From: Flavobacterium zhairuonense
GTDB lineage: Bacteria > Bacteroidota > Bacteroidia > Flavobacteriales > Flavobacteriaceae
Direction: 5' to 3'
Assembly (NCBI RefSeq): GCF_004352915.1
Contig: NZ_SJSY01000073.1
Span: 434,001 to 498,000 of the forward strand
DNA: 64,000 nucleotides
Positions 1 through 9,974 of this stretch are shown here, one piece after another. The position numbers and the translations under genes were made by a program. Each line of letters starts with the position of its first letter. Position 1 is the first letter of the stretch. A model generated the notes under the pieces. It had not been told where the DNA came from, did no database searches, and was given only the letters and a program-made list of their open reading frames with translations.

Positions 1-1140
1 TTTTCTTTCATCATCAAATTTTCGGTCATAAGTAAAAGCAAGTTCTCCTACTTTTGAACGTTCAAGTTCTAAAGAATGTCTTTTGCTGTTAGAGAAAAAT
101 GCATTCGTGTTTGTATTTACCTGCGTGTACAAAGTTTCATCGTTATCTTGATTTTCTATATTGCCTAAAGCTTCAAACGAAAAACTGTTTTTGTCATTTG
201 GAGAAAAATCAACATTGAATTTCAAATTCTGCAAACCTTCAGTACGTTGATCACTTCTGTTTTGATGAATATAATGCTCATCGTCAATAAAATAATTCGT
301 TCTGTCCGCATTTATTTTTTTCGTTCGGCCAGCAAAACGGTTGTCGTAACCTAAACCAAAATTCCATTTTTCAGTTTTATGATTTAAAAGCACAGAACTG
401 TTGATTCTGCCTTTCGCACCAAAACCCGCGCCCAAAGCAACTGCACCATTTGTACCGCTTTGATTGTTCTTTTTAAGTTTTATGTTGATGATGCCACTTT
501 CTGCATTCGCGTCATATTTAGCCGTTGGATTACTGATTATTTCAATGCTTTCAATACTGCTCGCCGCAATCTGATCCATGTTGGTAATTGCAGAATTTTT
601 TCCGTTAATCAAAATCATTGGCGATTTTCCTCTTAGGGTAATGCCACCTTCGGCATCAACCGCAACAGTCGGGATACTTTTTAGCATATCGGTAGCCGTT
701 CCGCCAATTTGTGAAATGTTTGAAACAGCATTAAAAATAAATCCTTCGTCGGTTTTCTGGATTTGTTTTTTCTGAGATTTCACCACAACGTCATTTAGTA
801 AATTAGCGTCATTTTGTAATTCGATAGTTCCAAGAGAAATCGGACTTTCAGAAACTTTTATTTTTTGATTGATGGTTTTAAAACCAATTAATTTAAATTG
901 AAGCTGATAATCTCCGGAAGCAATATTTTCTAAAGCAAAATTCCCAGAAACATCCGTCACAGCATAACTAACAGTTTTAGTAGAATCAGATGCTTGTTTT
1001 AAAATAACATCAACAAATTCGATAGGAAGCTTTCCATCAGAAATGGTTCCTTTTACAGAAGAAGTTTTTTGACCAAAAGAAAATTGGCAAATAGCAAATA
1101 AAGTAAACAGTAGGGATATTTTTTGGATCATATTTTTCAT
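1..1140 (-). CDS. TonB-dependent outer-membrane receptor, C-terminally truncated by window edge
   Basis: The frame is open from the ATG at 1140 to base 1, about 380 codons, with the rest of the barrel outside the window. The N-terminus is a signal peptide (MKNMIQKISLLFTLFAICQF, cleaved near SFGQ). A carboxypeptidase-regulatory-like beta domain follows at about residues 25-105 (VKGTISDGKLPIEFVDV, then NFALENIASGDYQLQFKLIG). Next comes a plug with GGTATDMLKSIPTVAVDAEG and LRGKSPMILINGK, then the start of a beta-barrel. This is the layout of Bacteroidota outer-membrane beta-barrel receptors that take up ligands with TonB energy. The ligand cannot be told, and no SusD partner is visible in the window. 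A TAnnTTTG box at 1145-1152 lies too close to the ATG to be the obvious promoter. Confidence 0.88.
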   Translation of the reverse strand, partial: MKNMIQKISLLFTLFAICQFSFGQKTSSVKGTISDGKLPIEFVDVILKQASDSTKTVSYAVTDVSGNFALENIASGDYQLQFKLIGFKTINQKIKVSESPISLGTIELQNDANLLNDVVVKSQKKQIQKTDEGFIFNAVSNISQIGGTATDMLKSIPTVAVDAEGGITLRGKSPMILINGKNSAITNMDQIAASSIESIEIISNPTAKYDANAESGIINIKLKKNNQSGTNGAVALGAGFGAKGRINSSVLLNHKTEKWNFGLGYDNRFAGRTKKINADRTNYFIDDEHYIHQNRSDQRTEGLQNLKFNVDFSPNDKNSFSFEALGNIENQDNDETLYTQVNTNTNAFFSNSKRHSLELERSKVGELAFTYDRKFDDERK

Positions 1141-1235
1141 GAGACAAAGATATTTATCCGAATATTTTTACTTGCTTAAGCTGTCTTAAGATACAATTAA
1201 ATTAATCTTAGAATAGTTTTAAATAGTTTTTTATA

Positions 1236-1522
1236 GCCACGACCCGAGCGACAGCGAACAGGCGAAGCAATTGCGCGAATTTCCACGAATTAATTATAAA
1301 TCCACATACAGTTTGTCAATCCGAGAAACGAGGAATCTCCGCAAGTAGCTCCGTAAAGCAATAACTACAATATTTGTCATTTCGACTGAAAGGAGAAATC
1401 ACACTAGAAACTCCACAACGCATTTCGCCAATCTTTGTCGATTCCCGAGTGTGATTCCTCGTTTCTCGGAATGACAAGATTGTGGGAAACTATCTAAAAA
1501 TAATTCGTGGAAATTCGTTGCT
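1236..1522. repeat. composite palindromic intergenic element, one element apparently nested in another
   Basis: The outer arms are the 37-nt block at 1236-1272 plus TTCCACGAATT at 1281-1291, and its complement AATTCGTGGAAATTCG at 1502-1517. Between them lies a second element. TGTCAATCCGAGAAACGAGG near 1315 faces CCTCGTTTCTCGGAATGACA near 1457. A third arm at about 1376-1408 (TTTGTCATTTCGACTG then GGAGAAATCACACT) matches the left arm of the element at 29476-29579. The 37-nt block recurs exactly at 9255-9291. No protein is encoded. It fills most of the 434-nt spacer between the receptor and purL. Confidence 0.75.
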
Positions 1523-1527
1523 ATCAA

Positions 1528-1553
1528 AAAAAAACGCCCGATAAATTCGGGCG
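1528..1553 (-). terminator. intrinsic terminator after purL
   Basis: A 7-bp perfect stem (CGCCCGA 1535-1541 with TCGGGCG 1547-1553) has a 5-nt loop. On the minus strand it is followed by an uninterrupted T run, complementary to the A run ending at 1534. It lies just past the purL stop codon. Confidence 0.85.
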
Positions 1554-1574
1554 CTTTTAATAAAAATATATTTC

Positions 1575-4500
1575 TTAGTTTTTCTCAATCCATTTTCTTG
1601 CATTGACAAAAGCTTCGTGCCAAGGCGTAACCTCGTCATTTCTATTTTTTGGATAATGAGCCCAGTTCCATTGGAAAGTAGAACGCTCAATGTGAGGCAT
1701 CATAACCAAGTGTCTTCCTGTTTTGTCACACATCATTGCTGTGTTATAATCAGAACCGTTAGGGTTTGCAGGATAACCTTCGTATGCATATTTAGAAACA
1801 ATGTTGTATTGATCTTCTGCATAAGGTAATTTGAATTTACCTTCTCCGTGAGAAACCCAAACTCCTAAAGTACTTCCCGCTAAAGTAGATAACATTACAG
1901 AATTGTTTTCCTGAACCGTTACAGAAGTAAAGATACTTTCGTGTTTCTGGCTTTCGTTATGGTGCATTTTTCCGTGAACTTCGTGTTCTGGATTAATCAC
2001 TTCCAATTCCATAAACAATTGGCATCCGTTACAGATTCCAACAGAAAGCGTGTCTTCTCTTTTGAAGAAATTATCTAAAGCTGTTTTTGCTTTTTCGTTG
2101 TATAAGAAAGCTCCAGCCCAACCTTTAGCAGAACCTAAAACGTCAGAGTTAGAGAATCCTCCAACAGCTCCAATAAACTGAATATCTTCAAGTGTTTCAC
2201 GTCCAGAAATTAAATCCGTCATGTGAACGTCTTTTACGTCGAAACCTGCCAAGTACATAGCATTTGCCATTTCACGCTCAGAATTACTTCCTTTTTCACG
2301 AATAATAGCCGCTTTTGGTCGTGGTTTAGAATTGTCGATTTCTGGTTTCTTTCCTGTAAAGTGTGCAGGGAAAGTATAATTTAAAACCTGATTTTTATAG
2401 TTTTCAAAACGTGCTTGAGCTCTTCCGTTTTTAGACTGTTTTTGATCTAATAAATAAGAAGTCTCAAACCAAGTATCTCTGTAAGTTGGAATATCCAATT
2501 TCCAGTTTCCAACTTCTAAAGATGCTGTAGAAGTTACAGAACCAATTTTGAAGAATTCAACATTATTAGCTTTCAATTTAGCTTCAACAGCTGCATCAGA
2601 TTTAGCTTGGAATACGATTCCGATGTTTTCTGCGAAAAGGATTTTTAATAAGTCTTTTTCCGCGAAAGTGCTGAAATCAATTTTAGCTCCCAAATTCACA
2701 TCAGCAAAACACAATTCTAATAAAGTAGTGATTAAACCACCGCTTCCGATATCGTGACCTGCTAAGATTTGGCTTTCGCCGATTAATTCTTGAATTGTGT
2801 TGAAAGCATTTTTAAAGAAAGAAGCGTCTTTAATGGTAGAAGTTTCATTTCCAATTGTATTTCTAATTTGTGCAAAAGACGAACCTCCTAATTTGAAATC
2901 ATCTTGAGACAAATTGATATAATAGATTGAATCTCCGTTTTTCTGTAAAACTGGCTCAACTACTTTTCTAATATCGGTACAGTTTCCAGCCGCAGAAATA
3001 ATAACCGTTCCAGGCGCAATTACTTCGTCGTTTGGATATTTTTGTTTCATTGAAAGTGAATCTTTTCCTGTCGGAATATTGATTCCTAATTCAATTGCAA
3101 ATTCTGAACAGCCTTCAACAGCAGCGTATAAACGAGCGTCTTCACCTTCATTTTTACAAGCCCACATCCAGTTTGCTGATAATGAAACTCCTTTTAACTG
3201 CTCTTTAATTGGCGCCCAAATTAAGTTTGATAACGATTCTGCAATTGCATTTCTAGATCCCGCAACCGGATCAATCAAAGCTGCGATAGGAGCGTGCCCG
3301 ATAGAAGTTGCAATACCTTCTTTTCCTAAATAATCCAGAGCCATAACCCCAACATTATTTAAAGGCAATTGTAACGGTCCTGCATTTTGTTGTTTAGCTA
3401 CTTTTCCTCCAACACAACGGTCAACTTTGTTTGTTAACCAGTCTTTTGAAGCAACAGCTTCTAAACGTAAAACATCTTTTAAATAGCTTTCAAAATCTGC
3501 AGCATTGTAAGCAACATCAGCATATTTTCTGTCAACAGTTTTATCTGTCATAACCGTTTTTGGAGAACTTCCGAAGAAATCTTCTAAAGCATAATCCATC
3601 GGTTTTGAACCGTTAGTTTTAGATTCGAATGTAAAACGGTGATCTCCCGTTACATCTCCAACTTGATACATTGGCGAACGCTCTCTATCGGCAATTCTTT
3701 GTAATGTATCAATATCTTTTTGGCCAATAACCAATCCCATTCTTTCTTGAGATTCGTTACCGATAATTTCTTTTGCAGAAAGTGTTGGATCTCCAACTGG
3801 TAATTTGTCTAAATCGATCAAACCTCCAGTTTCTTCCACCAATTCAGAAAGACAGTTTAAGTGTCCACCAGCTCCGTGATCGTGAATAGAAACAATTGGG
3901 TTATTGTCGCTTTCTACTAAACCACGAATTGCATTTGCAGCACGTTTTTGCATTTCTGGATTTGAACGCTGAATCGCATTTAACTCAATTCCTGAACCGA
4001 AAGCGCCAGTATCTGCAGAAGAAACTGCAGCACCACCCATTCCGATTCTATAATTTTCTCCTCCAAGAATAACGATTTTATCGCCTTCTTGTGGTTTCTT
4101 TTTAATTGATTGATCCAGTTTTCCGTATCCAATTCCACCCGCTTGCATGATTACTTTATCGTAACCAATTTTACGGTCGTTTTCTGAATGTTCGAAAGTT
4201 AAAACAGAACCTGTAATAAGCGGCTGACCAAATTTATTTCCGAAATCAGAAGCTCCGTTTGAAGCTTTGATCAAAATGTCCATTGGAGTTTGGTACAACC
4301 ATTTTCTTTCTTCAACTGCATTTTCCCATTTTCTGTCTTCTTTCAAACGAGAGTAAGATGTCATGTAAACCGCAGTTCCTGCTAATGGCAACGATCCTTG
4401 ACCTCCAGCTAAACGGTCACGAATTTCTCCTCCAGATCCTGTTGCAGCTCCGTTGAAAGGCTCAACTGTTGTTGGGAAATTGTGTGTTTCGGCTTTTAAT

Positions 4501-5228
4501 GAGATAACCGAATCAAATTCTTTTATTTCGTAAAAATCAGGTTTGTCTGCCGATTTTGGTGCAAATTGCTGCACTTTTGGTCCTTTTACAAAAGCAACGT
4601 TGTCTTTGTAAGCAGAAACAATATCGTTAGGATTTTCCTGAGATGTTTTTTTGATTAATTTGAAAAGAGATGTTTCTTTTTCTTCACCGTCAATTACAAA
4701 TGTTCCATTGAAAATTTTATGACGGCAGTGTTCTGAGTTTGCTTGTGAGAAAGCAAAAATCTCAGAATCCGTTAATTTTCTTCCAAGTTTAGTCGAAAGA
4801 TTGTTTAAGTAATCAACTTCTTCTTCGCTTAAAGCTAAACCTTCCACTTTGTTGTAAGCAGCGATATCATCAATTTCTAAAATTGGTTCTGGCTGAATAT
4901 TGATAGTGAAGATTTCTTGATCTAATTCGTTGAATTTTTGAGAAAGCATTGGGTCAAAATCAGTAAAATCTTCCGTTGCAGGATGAAATTCCTCGATTCT
5001 GATAATGCCAGAAATCCCCATGTTTTGAGTAATTTCTACAGCATTTGTACTCCAAGGTGTAATCATGGTAGCGCGAGGACCAACAAAAAAACCTGTCAAT
5101 GCAGATTTTTCAATCTTATTCGCGTCGGCAAAAAGCCAGTTTAATTTTGAAATGTCTTGAGCTGAAATTTCGTTTTGCGTTTGTACGGCAAAAACAGTTT
5201 TGCTTTGGTTTTCAAAGAAATGGATCAT
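1575..5228 (-). CDS. purL: phosphoribosylformylglycinamidine synthase, single-chain PurL
   Basis: This 1217-residue protein has the long single-chain form of FGAM synthase. That enzyme converts FGAR, glutamine and ATP to FGAM in de novo purine synthesis in the cytoplasm. The N-terminal and linker region contains [15 protein letters not shown]. The two AIR-synthase-like halves carry [19 protein letters not shown] and [17 protein letters not shown]. The C-terminal class I glutaminase domain has the nucleophile in VGICNGCQ (about Cys1066) and the His/Glu pair in [13 protein letters not shown] (about 1179 and 1181). Length and motifs are complete. The ATG at 5228 follows a good promoter at 5254-5284, and a terminator lies just downstream, so it is probably monocistronic. 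Confidence 0.97.
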   Translation of the reverse strand: MIHFFENQSKTVFAVQTQNEISAQDISKLNWLFADANKIEKSALTGFFVGPRATMITPWSTNAVEITQNMGISGIIRIEEFHPATEDFTDFDPMLSQKFNELDQEIFTINIQPEPILEIDDIAAYNKVEGLALSEEEVDYLNNLSTKLGRKLTDSEIFAFSQANSEHCRHKIFNGTFVIDGEEKETSLFKLIKKTSQENPNDIVSAYKDNVAFVKGPKVQQFAPKSADKPDFYEIKEFDSVISLKAETHNFPTTVEPFNGAATGSGGEIRDRLAGGQGSLPLAGTAVYMTSYSRLKEDRKWENAVEERKWLYQTPMDILIKASNGASDFGNKFGQPLITGSVLTFEHSENDRKIGYDKVIMQAGGIGYGKLDQSIKKKPQEGDKIVILGGENYRIGMGGAAVSSADTGAFGSGIELNAIQRSNPEMQKRAANAIRGLVESDNNPIVSIHDHGAGGHLNCLSELVEETGGLIDLDKLPVGDPTLSAKEIIGNESQERMGLVIGQKDIDTLQRIADRERSPMYQVGDVTGDHRFTFESKTNGSKPMDYALEDFFGSSPKTVMTDKTVDRKYADVAYNAADFESYLKDVLRLEAVASKDWLTNKVDRCVGGKVAKQQNAGPLQLPLNNVGVMALDYLGKEGIATSIGHAPIAALIDPVAGSRNAIAESLSNLIWAPIKEQLKGVSLSANWMWACKNEGEDARLYAAVEGCSEFAIELGINIPTGKDSLSMKQKYPNDEVIAPGTVIISAAGNCTDIRKVVEPVLQKNGDSIYYINLSQDDFKLGGSSFAQIRNTIGNETSTIKDASFFKNAFNTIQELIGESQILAGHDIGSGGLITTLLELCFADVNLGAKIDFSTFAEKDLLKILFAENIGIVFQAKSDAAVEAKLKANNVEFFKIGSVTSTASLEVGNWKLDIPTYRDTWFETSYLLDQKQSKNGRAQARFENYKNQVLNYTFPAHFTGKKPEIDNSKPRPKAAIIREKGSNSEREMANAMYLAGFDVKDVHMTDLISGRETLEDIQFIGAVGGFSNSDVLGSAKGWAGAFLYNEKAKTALDNFFKREDTLSVGICNGCQLFMELEVINPEHEVHGKMHHNESQKHESIFTSVTVQENNSVMLSTLAGSTLGVWVSHGEGKFKLPYAEDQYNIVSKYAYEGYPANPNGSDYNTAMMCDKTGRHLVMMPHIERSTFQWNWAHYPKNRNDEVTPWHEAFVNARKWIEKN

Positions 5229-5253
5229 TTGTGTAGTTTGTTGTATTGAGCTG

Positions 5254-5284
5254 CAAATTTAATGTAAATAAATAGTAAGCGCAA
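5254..5284 (-). promoter_or_regulatory. Bacteroidota-type promoter of purL
   Basis: On the minus strand a TTG (complement of 5282-5284) is separated by 20 nt from TAAATTTG (complement of 5254-5261). This matches the TTG / TAnnTTTG consensus of the housekeeping sigma factor in this phylum. It leaves a leader of about 20-25 nt before the purL ATG. No purine riboswitch-like structure is seen; the remaining spacer to 5565 is AT-rich and featureless. Confidence 0.7.
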
Positions 5285-5569
5285 ATTTGGAAACGATCTC
5301 TTTTCAAAAAAAATGAAATTGCTTTTTTCTTGCATTTTTTCTACCAAAAAGACGCAAAATCAAGAGGTTTCGGTCTTTGATGAAATTTAATGTTTTAGTA
5401 AAATTTCTTTTTTGATATGTTCTGTAATATTAAACTTTTAGAAAGGAAAATATCAAAAATGAAACTTTAGATTTTTAGCATTTGCGGAAAAATGATTTTG
5501 CAAAATTTACGAAATCTTGAAATGGATGAAAATGACAATTTTTGTAAAAATCATCGTGTCGAGATAAAA

Positions 5570-5592
5570 AAAAGCGGCAATTAGCCGCTTTT
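5570..5592 (-). terminator. intrinsic terminator after the secreted endonuclease gene
   Basis: The hairpin AAAGCGGC / GCCGCTTT has a short AT loop and lies about 20 nt past the stop at 5613. On the minus strand it runs into a T tract formed by the A run at 5567-5574. Confidence 0.8.
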
Positions 5593-5612
5593 TAGTGAAT
5601 GAAAAAGTATTT

Positions 5613-7460
5613 TTAGTTGATAATTATTCTTTTGAATGTTGTTTTTTCACCTTTCACAATTTTGATAAAATAGATTCCTGCTGATAAATTTTGAACAGAA
5701 ATTTTAGAAGAAGTTGTGTTTTGCTTTTCGAAAACTTTTTGTCCAGAAAACGAAATTATTTCTATTGAATAAGGAGTTGAAAAATCATTTTGGCCCACAT
5801 TGAAATTCCCATCAGAAGGATTTGGATAAATTACAATTTCATCAGATAGTTCAACAATTTCTTCATCTTCTACAGGCAATGCTTTTTTGCTCGCTAAGTT
5901 GTTGCAAGTATCTGTTGTATAAGAATCCCATTGTGCACTTAAATTGAAAGTCGTGCTTGGAGAAGTTACAGTAGATTTTCTTCTTAAAGTTACATCAATA
6001 GCAAAATTGGCTGTTCCGCCGTTGAAAGTTCCAATAATATCAATTAAAACACCATTTTTGAATAAGCCTACAGCGTCATTTCCGTTGAAAGTCAATTCGG
6101 TTGCAGTTGTTGAAATATTTGCTGCGCTTGTAGAAAAACAAGTAGAAGAGATTGAGCTGTTTACAATTACAAATTTGCTTCCTGTTGCCAAAGTGCCAGT
6201 CAATGCTAAACCTGTGCTCCAAGAGCCTGCACCGTTTGTTTGTTTTTTAATGGTATATGCCGATAAATTTACAGAAGCTCCTGTGTTGTTTGCAATCTCC
6301 AAAGCCTTATTGTTTCCAGAGCCTTCAATGTATTCAGAGAAAAGAAGATCTGTTGCAGTTCCTGTTCCACTGCTGTTGGTTGTAACCGAAATGGTATTGC
6401 TTGATGCAGAAGTATTTCCAGCCGCATCTTTTGCTTTTACATAAATAGAATATGCTGTGGAAGCTGTCAAGCCCGTAATTGTAGCTGTTGTGCTAGAAAC
6501 GGTTGTTTTTAAAACACTATTCGCATAAACATCATAACCTGTAACGGCTACATTATCTGAAGAAGCTGTCCATGAAAGCGAAATTGAAGTTGCTGTTTTT
6601 GATGTTGAAGCTAAACTCGTTGGTGCAGTTGGTGCCTGAGTATCTCCAGAAGGTGTTCCGCCCCAAATTTGATTTACATATTCTGGATGATCTATAAACG
6701 GATTTCGATTGTTTTGTCTTGCATAAACGGCATTGTTTCTAGCGATTTCTCTCGCACTTACAGGATCTTGGGCGTGCCAAGCCAAAAGCATATTCAAAAA
6801 AGCAGTTGTGAAAACTTGGTTGCTTGTGCCATTAAACATAGCATAGGAATAACCTGCAACAGTATTTTCGTAACGTGTTGCAAAATAGAAATACATTCGG
6901 GCAATATCACCTTTAAAATCATTGATTGGTTCGAAAACGGTTCCTGTATATCCAGAAACGGCACTTGAACCTAATTTGCTTCCGTTTTGAGAAGTGTATG
7001 TAGCCGAACTTACATTTCCGTGTGGATAATTGGAACGGATTCCGTTTACTTTTCCATCTGTTGGCGTAATAAAATGTGCATCGGCAACCATTGGTGATTG
7101 TTCGCTAAAAACAGATTGCGGAATAATATGCTCTCTATTATAACAATCGCCTTCTACGGAATAATTGCCACATCGTTGTGTGCTTCCGGTGCCATAATTG
7201 TAAGGATCTGTTCCTGATGGATTTTCAGAATACATGTCGAGAACAGTTCCGTCGTTTTCATAAAAATTATCTACGTCTGATGTTTGATAGGTTGTGTACA
7301 ATCCTGCATATCCGTTGTCGGTATGACCTTTAATAATATTATACAATTGTGTTTTTAAAGTATAACCCGTTCCGGTTGCAGCGCTGTAATATCCAGAAGG
7401 AATTTGGGCGAAACCAATTGTGGTAAGAAATAATAACAGTAAAAAGTAGTTTTTTTTCAT
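5613..7460 (-). CDS. secreted endonuclease I family protein with FN3, lamin-tail and T9SS sorting domains
   Basis: This 615-residue protein begins with a clear signal peptide (MKKNYFLLLLFLTTIGFAQ). Residues 20-270 are an endonuclease I/NucA-type His-Me nuclease, with the catalytic-type segment CYNREHIIPQS around His111 and DAHFITPTDGKVNGIRSNYPHG downstream. An FN3 module follows at about 273-362 (TAPTSLASTSKTATSISLSW). A lamin-tail-like beta domain spans about 368-515 (LLFSEYIEGSGNNKALEIAN). The C-terminal Por secretion tail covers about 545-615 (VIYPNPSDGNFNVG, then LSAGIYFIKI). It should be exported through type IX secretion to degrade extracellular DNA or RNA. A TAGTTTTG box at 7537-7544 (minus strand) could be its promoter, but no TTG is well placed. 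Confidence 0.92.
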   Translation of the reverse strand: MKKNYFLLLLFLTTIGFAQIPSGYYSAATGTGYTLKTQLYNIIKGHTDNGYAGLYTTYQTSDVDNFYENDGTVLDMYSENPSGTDPYNYGTGSTQRCGNYSVEGDCYNREHIIPQSVFSEQSPMVADAHFITPTDGKVNGIRSNYPHGNVSSATYTSQNGSKLGSSAVSGYTGTVFEPINDFKGDIARMYFYFATRYENTVAGYSYAMFNGTSNQVFTTAFLNMLLAWHAQDPVSAREIARNNAVYARQNNRNPFIDHPEYVNQIWGGTPSGDTQAPTAPTSLASTSKTATSISLSWTASSDNVAVTGYDVYANSVLKTTVSSTTATITGLTASTAYSIYVKAKDAAGNTSASSNTISVTTNSSGTGTATDLLFSEYIEGSGNNKALEIANNTGASVNLSAYTIKKQTNGAGSWSTGLALTGTLATGSKFVIVNSSISSTCFSTSAANISTTATELTFNGNDAVGLFKNGVLIDIIGTFNGGTANFAIDVTLRRKSTVTSPSTTFNLSAQWDSYTTDTCNNLASKKALPVEDEEIVELSDEIVIYPNPSDGNFNVGQNDFSTPYSIEIISFSGQKVFEKQNTTSSKISVQNLSAGIYFIKIVKGEKTTFKRIIIN

Positions 7461-7626
7461 AAGTAATAGTTTTAAGATTTGGTTTAAAATAAATTTTTAA
7501 AAACTTGATTGCTAGATTTTTAAAAAGATATTGTAACAAAACTACTACTTTTTTGAATGTGAAATGTTATGGAAAGTTTAATTTTAGATACATTTTCTTA
7601 CGAGCTCGCTGATTAAGTTTTTTAAT

Positions 7627-7698
7627 CTCGCAAAGACGCAAAGTCGCCAAGTTTAATCTTTTAAGTAAAAAAGCTTAGCGACTTTGCGTCTTTGCGAG
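7627..7698. repeat. octamer-unit inverted repeat (CGCAAAGN)
   Basis: The left arm 7627-7647 and right arm 7678-7698 are perfect 21-bp complements, extended to about 28 bp with two mismatches. The left arm is built of 8-nt units: CGCAAAGA 7629-7636, CGCAAAGT 7637-7644, CGCCAAGT 7645-7652. It lies in the spacer downstream of the beta-helix lipoprotein gene and could act as a terminator-like hairpin, although no long T run follows. Confidence 0.8.
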
Positions 7699-7726
7699 CA
7701 AAAATCATTTTGAGTTAAAAAAATCC

Positions 7727-9238
7727 TTACTTTGGAAAATCCTGACTCTGATAAGCGCCCAAATCTGGTGGAGAAGTTCTCGTAATTCCTAAAATATCTG
7801 TCGGAATTATATAGGCCTGATTTCCTTTCGCGAAAGCGGAAGAAGTTTTATCAATATTGAATTTATTCTGCGAAACATTATAAAATTTCGGGTTTTCATT
7901 CAAAATGATATTGTTATAATGTTGTGTGTCAGTTTTGAATTGATAATCCGGATTTGTTGTAGAACTGCTGAATTTTAAAAGACAATTATTTAATTGATAC
8001 ACAAACGCTGTGTTTGCATTTTTGCTCAAATTAAATTCGTTTGTATTTGAGCCGTAAATAATGCAATTATTGAAAGTTGCCTGTGTAAGCGGATTTGTTT
8101 CTGGCGTTGCCCCAGCCAAACTATTGCTCAAATTAACTGCAAAATGCGAACTGTTTTGCCAATTGTTATTAAAAGTGCAATGCGCAAAACTGTAATTTCC
8201 GCCATAAACACAAGACAAACTCGCAACGCCGGCATAATTTATAACTAAATTTTCTCCGTTGATTCGGCCATTTTTTGCTAAAATTCCGTGTTCAACAAAA
8301 TTATAAAACTGACTATTTTTGATCTGAATCGTATTTGCTGTGTTTCTGATTTCCAAACCTGTAACGGCATTTTTTAATGTCAAATGATTGATGGAATGTG
8401 TGCCGCTTTGATTTTCAAGAATAACCGAATTCCATTGTCCAGGAATATCAGAGTAAAGCGATTCTAAACGATCGCCTTCAAAAATAACTTCATTTTCAAG
8501 TTTGTCAGTTGTTGAGGTTGTTCCGTTAATCTGAAGCGAAGCATTTTTGGCAACATACAGCCCAGAATTGACATGAAAATAAACTCGTGTACCAGCTTCA
8601 AAAGTCACGGTTTTGTTTTCGGGAACTCCGGCGTAACCGTAAATCACATATGGTTTTTGTTTGGTGAAAAGAAGTTCATTTCCGTTTGCAGGATCATTTT
8701 CACTCAGATAAAAACCGTCAACATCTTTGCCGTCAATTTTTATTTTTTCTTTTGTTCCGTCAGGATTTTGGTTTGGATATAGAAAAACAGCATCCTGAAT
8801 TAAAGTAACCAGCGCTACTTTTTGAAGATTGGCGCCACTGTCGAATTCAATTTCATCAGTATATAAAAAATCAGTTGGATTAGCGTCTGTAATATCTGCG
8901 GTAGTTTCTATAAAAATGTAAAGACTATCTTTTGCTAAAAGCGTAACATCTTTGAAAATCTTTCCATTGTTGCCGGCCATTCCGTCAACCGTCATGCGGT
9001 ATTTAGAATTTAAGCCTTTTTTGAGCTGGATAATCGGGATCGAAATGTCGTTTTTACTTTTATTATACACTTTCAATTGATAAGTGCTTGAACCAATGTT
9101 TTTAAAAACAGTATCCAAATAAACAGTGTCTTTTGAGAATTTTAAATCTCCGGAACTGGCAACAGTATCAAAGTCAGTTCGACAAGAACTAAATGCTAGA
9201 ATTATTCCGAAAATAAAAAGTACAAAGTATTGACGCAT
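7727..9238 (-). CDS. beta-helix lipoprotein of unknown role
   Basis: The reading frame is open to 9289, but the upstream 17 codons are translated repeat DNA. The ATG at 9238 gives a proper lipoprotein signal, MRQYFVLFIFGIILAFSSC, so the mature protein probably starts at Cys19 (about 503 residues). Its N-terminal part looks like beta-sandwich repeats (SSTYQLKVYNKSKNDISIPI). The middle and C-terminus (HSINHLTLKNAVTGLEIRN, NTIQIKNSQFYNFVEHGIL, NCIIYGSNTNEFNLS) have the periodic hydrophobic and Asn pattern of a right-handed parallel beta-helix. It ends with GITRTSPPDLGAYQS, a tail common in such proteins. It is probably on the outer membrane. No catalytic motif was recognised. Confidence 0.8.
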   Translation of the reverse strand: MRQYFVLFIFGIILAFSSCRTDFDTVASSGDLKFSKDTVYLDTVFKNIGSSTYQLKVYNKSKNDISIPIIQLKKGLNSKYRMTVDGMAGNNGKIFKDVTLLAKDSLYIFIETTADITDANPTDFLYTDEIEFDSGANLQKVALVTLIQDAVFLYPNQNPDGTKEKIKIDGKDVDGFYLSENDPANGNELLFTKQKPYVIYGYAGVPENKTVTFEAGTRVYFHVNSGLYVAKNASLQINGTTSTTDKLENEVIFEGDRLESLYSDIPGQWNSVILENQSGTHSINHLTLKNAVTGLEIRNTANTIQIKNSQFYNFVEHGILAKNGRINGENLVINYAGVASLSCVYGGNYSFAHCTFNNNWQNSSHFAVNLSNSLAGATPETNPLTQATFNNCIIYGSNTNEFNLSKNANTAFVYQLNNCLLKFSSSTTNPDYQFKTDTQHYNNIILNENPKFYNVSQNKFNIDKTSSAFAKGNQAYIIPTDILGITRTSPPDLGAYQSQDFPK

Positions 9239-9253
9239 TTGAATGTTTTTTTT

Positions 9254-9352
9254 CGCCACGACCCGAGCGACAGCGAACAGGCGAAGCAATTACACAAATT
9301 TCCACGAATTAAATTGAAATAAAATTCGTGGAAATTTGTGTAATTCGTGGCG
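9254..9352. repeat. palindromic element with a 27-nt block in one arm
   Basis: The right arm AATTCGTGGAAATTTGTGTA then ATTCGTGGCG (9323-9352) is complementary to CGCCACG (9254-9260) plus AATTACACAAATTTCCACG (9289 on). The two left pieces are separated by a block of about 27 nt (9261-9287) that has no partner in the right arm. That same block, with flanks, recurs identically at 1236-1272. It sits between the beta-helix lipoprotein start and the thioesterase gene; the remainder to 9539 is AT-rich with no gene seen. Confidence 0.75.
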
Positions 9353-9539
9353 ACATAATTTTTAAAATCCTTTTAATCTGTGTAATCTGTGGCTAAAAAA
9401 AAGCCAAAGATTGATTTTGATTGTTTTTGTAAAAATAGCAAAAAACTGACAAGTTCATAAATGATTTTTAATTTTAGAATCTGATTTTTCGATTTGTGTC
9501 TTATCTTTCTTTAATTTTACGTTTTTAAAGTTTATTTTA

Positions 9540-9971
9540 ATGAATTATACAAAAGAGCAGATTTTGGCGCGCTGTAATGAGTTTTCTAAAAATACATTAA
9601 TGGAAACGCTGAAAATAGAATATATCGACGCCGGAGAAGATTTTTTAACTGCAAAAATGCCTGTAAATCCAAGTGTTCATCAACCAATGGGATTATTGCA
9701 CGGAGGTGCTTCTGTAGCTTTGGCAGAAAGTGTTGGAAGTGCAGCTTCTTTCTTTTTTATTAATCCGAAAGAGCAGGAGGTGAGAGGCATCGAAATCTCG
9801 GCAAATCATCTAAAAAGTATTCGTGAAGGCTATGTTTTCGGAACAGCCAGAATTATTCACAAAGGAAGAAGCCTTCATCTTTGGGAAATTAAAATTACCG
9901 ATGAAGAAGGGAACTTGGTTTCGCTTTGCAAATTGACGAATATGGTTTTGGATAGAAAGAAAAGTGAATAA
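9540..9971 (+). CDS. menI: hotdog-fold thioesterase, probable DHNA-CoA thioesterase
   Basis: This is a 143-residue PaaI/YdiI-type hotdog protein. It has the characteristic NPSVHQPMGLLHGGASVALAE segment, in which HGG begins the central helix, and RGIEISANHLKSIREG. Family members hydrolyse acyl-CoA thioesters in the cytoplasm. The stop is 3 nt before the start of an isochorismate synthase gene, so the likely substrate is 1,4-dihydroxy-2-naphthoyl-CoA of menaquinone synthesis. That assignment rests on the neighbour, because hotdog thioesterases are hard to separate by motif alone. The upstream ATG is the only sensible start. Confidence 0.8.
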   Translation: MNYTKEQILARCNEFSKNTLMETLKIEYIDAGEDFLTAKMPVNPSVHQPMGLLHGGASVALAESVGSAASFFFINPKEQEVRGIEISANHLKSIREGYVFGTARIIHKGRSLHLWEIKITDEEGNLVSLCKLTNMVLDRKKSE

Positions 9972-9974
9972 ATT

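Noticed and set aside
1490..1690. 66-codon minus-strand frame past the end of purL
   Set aside because: It overlaps the purL C-terminus in another frame and the purL terminator hairpin.
5944..6444. 166-codon plus-strand open frame
   Set aside because: It lies entirely inside the minus-strand secreted endonuclease gene, over its FN3 and lamin-tail region; composition is that of a mirror frame with no start context.
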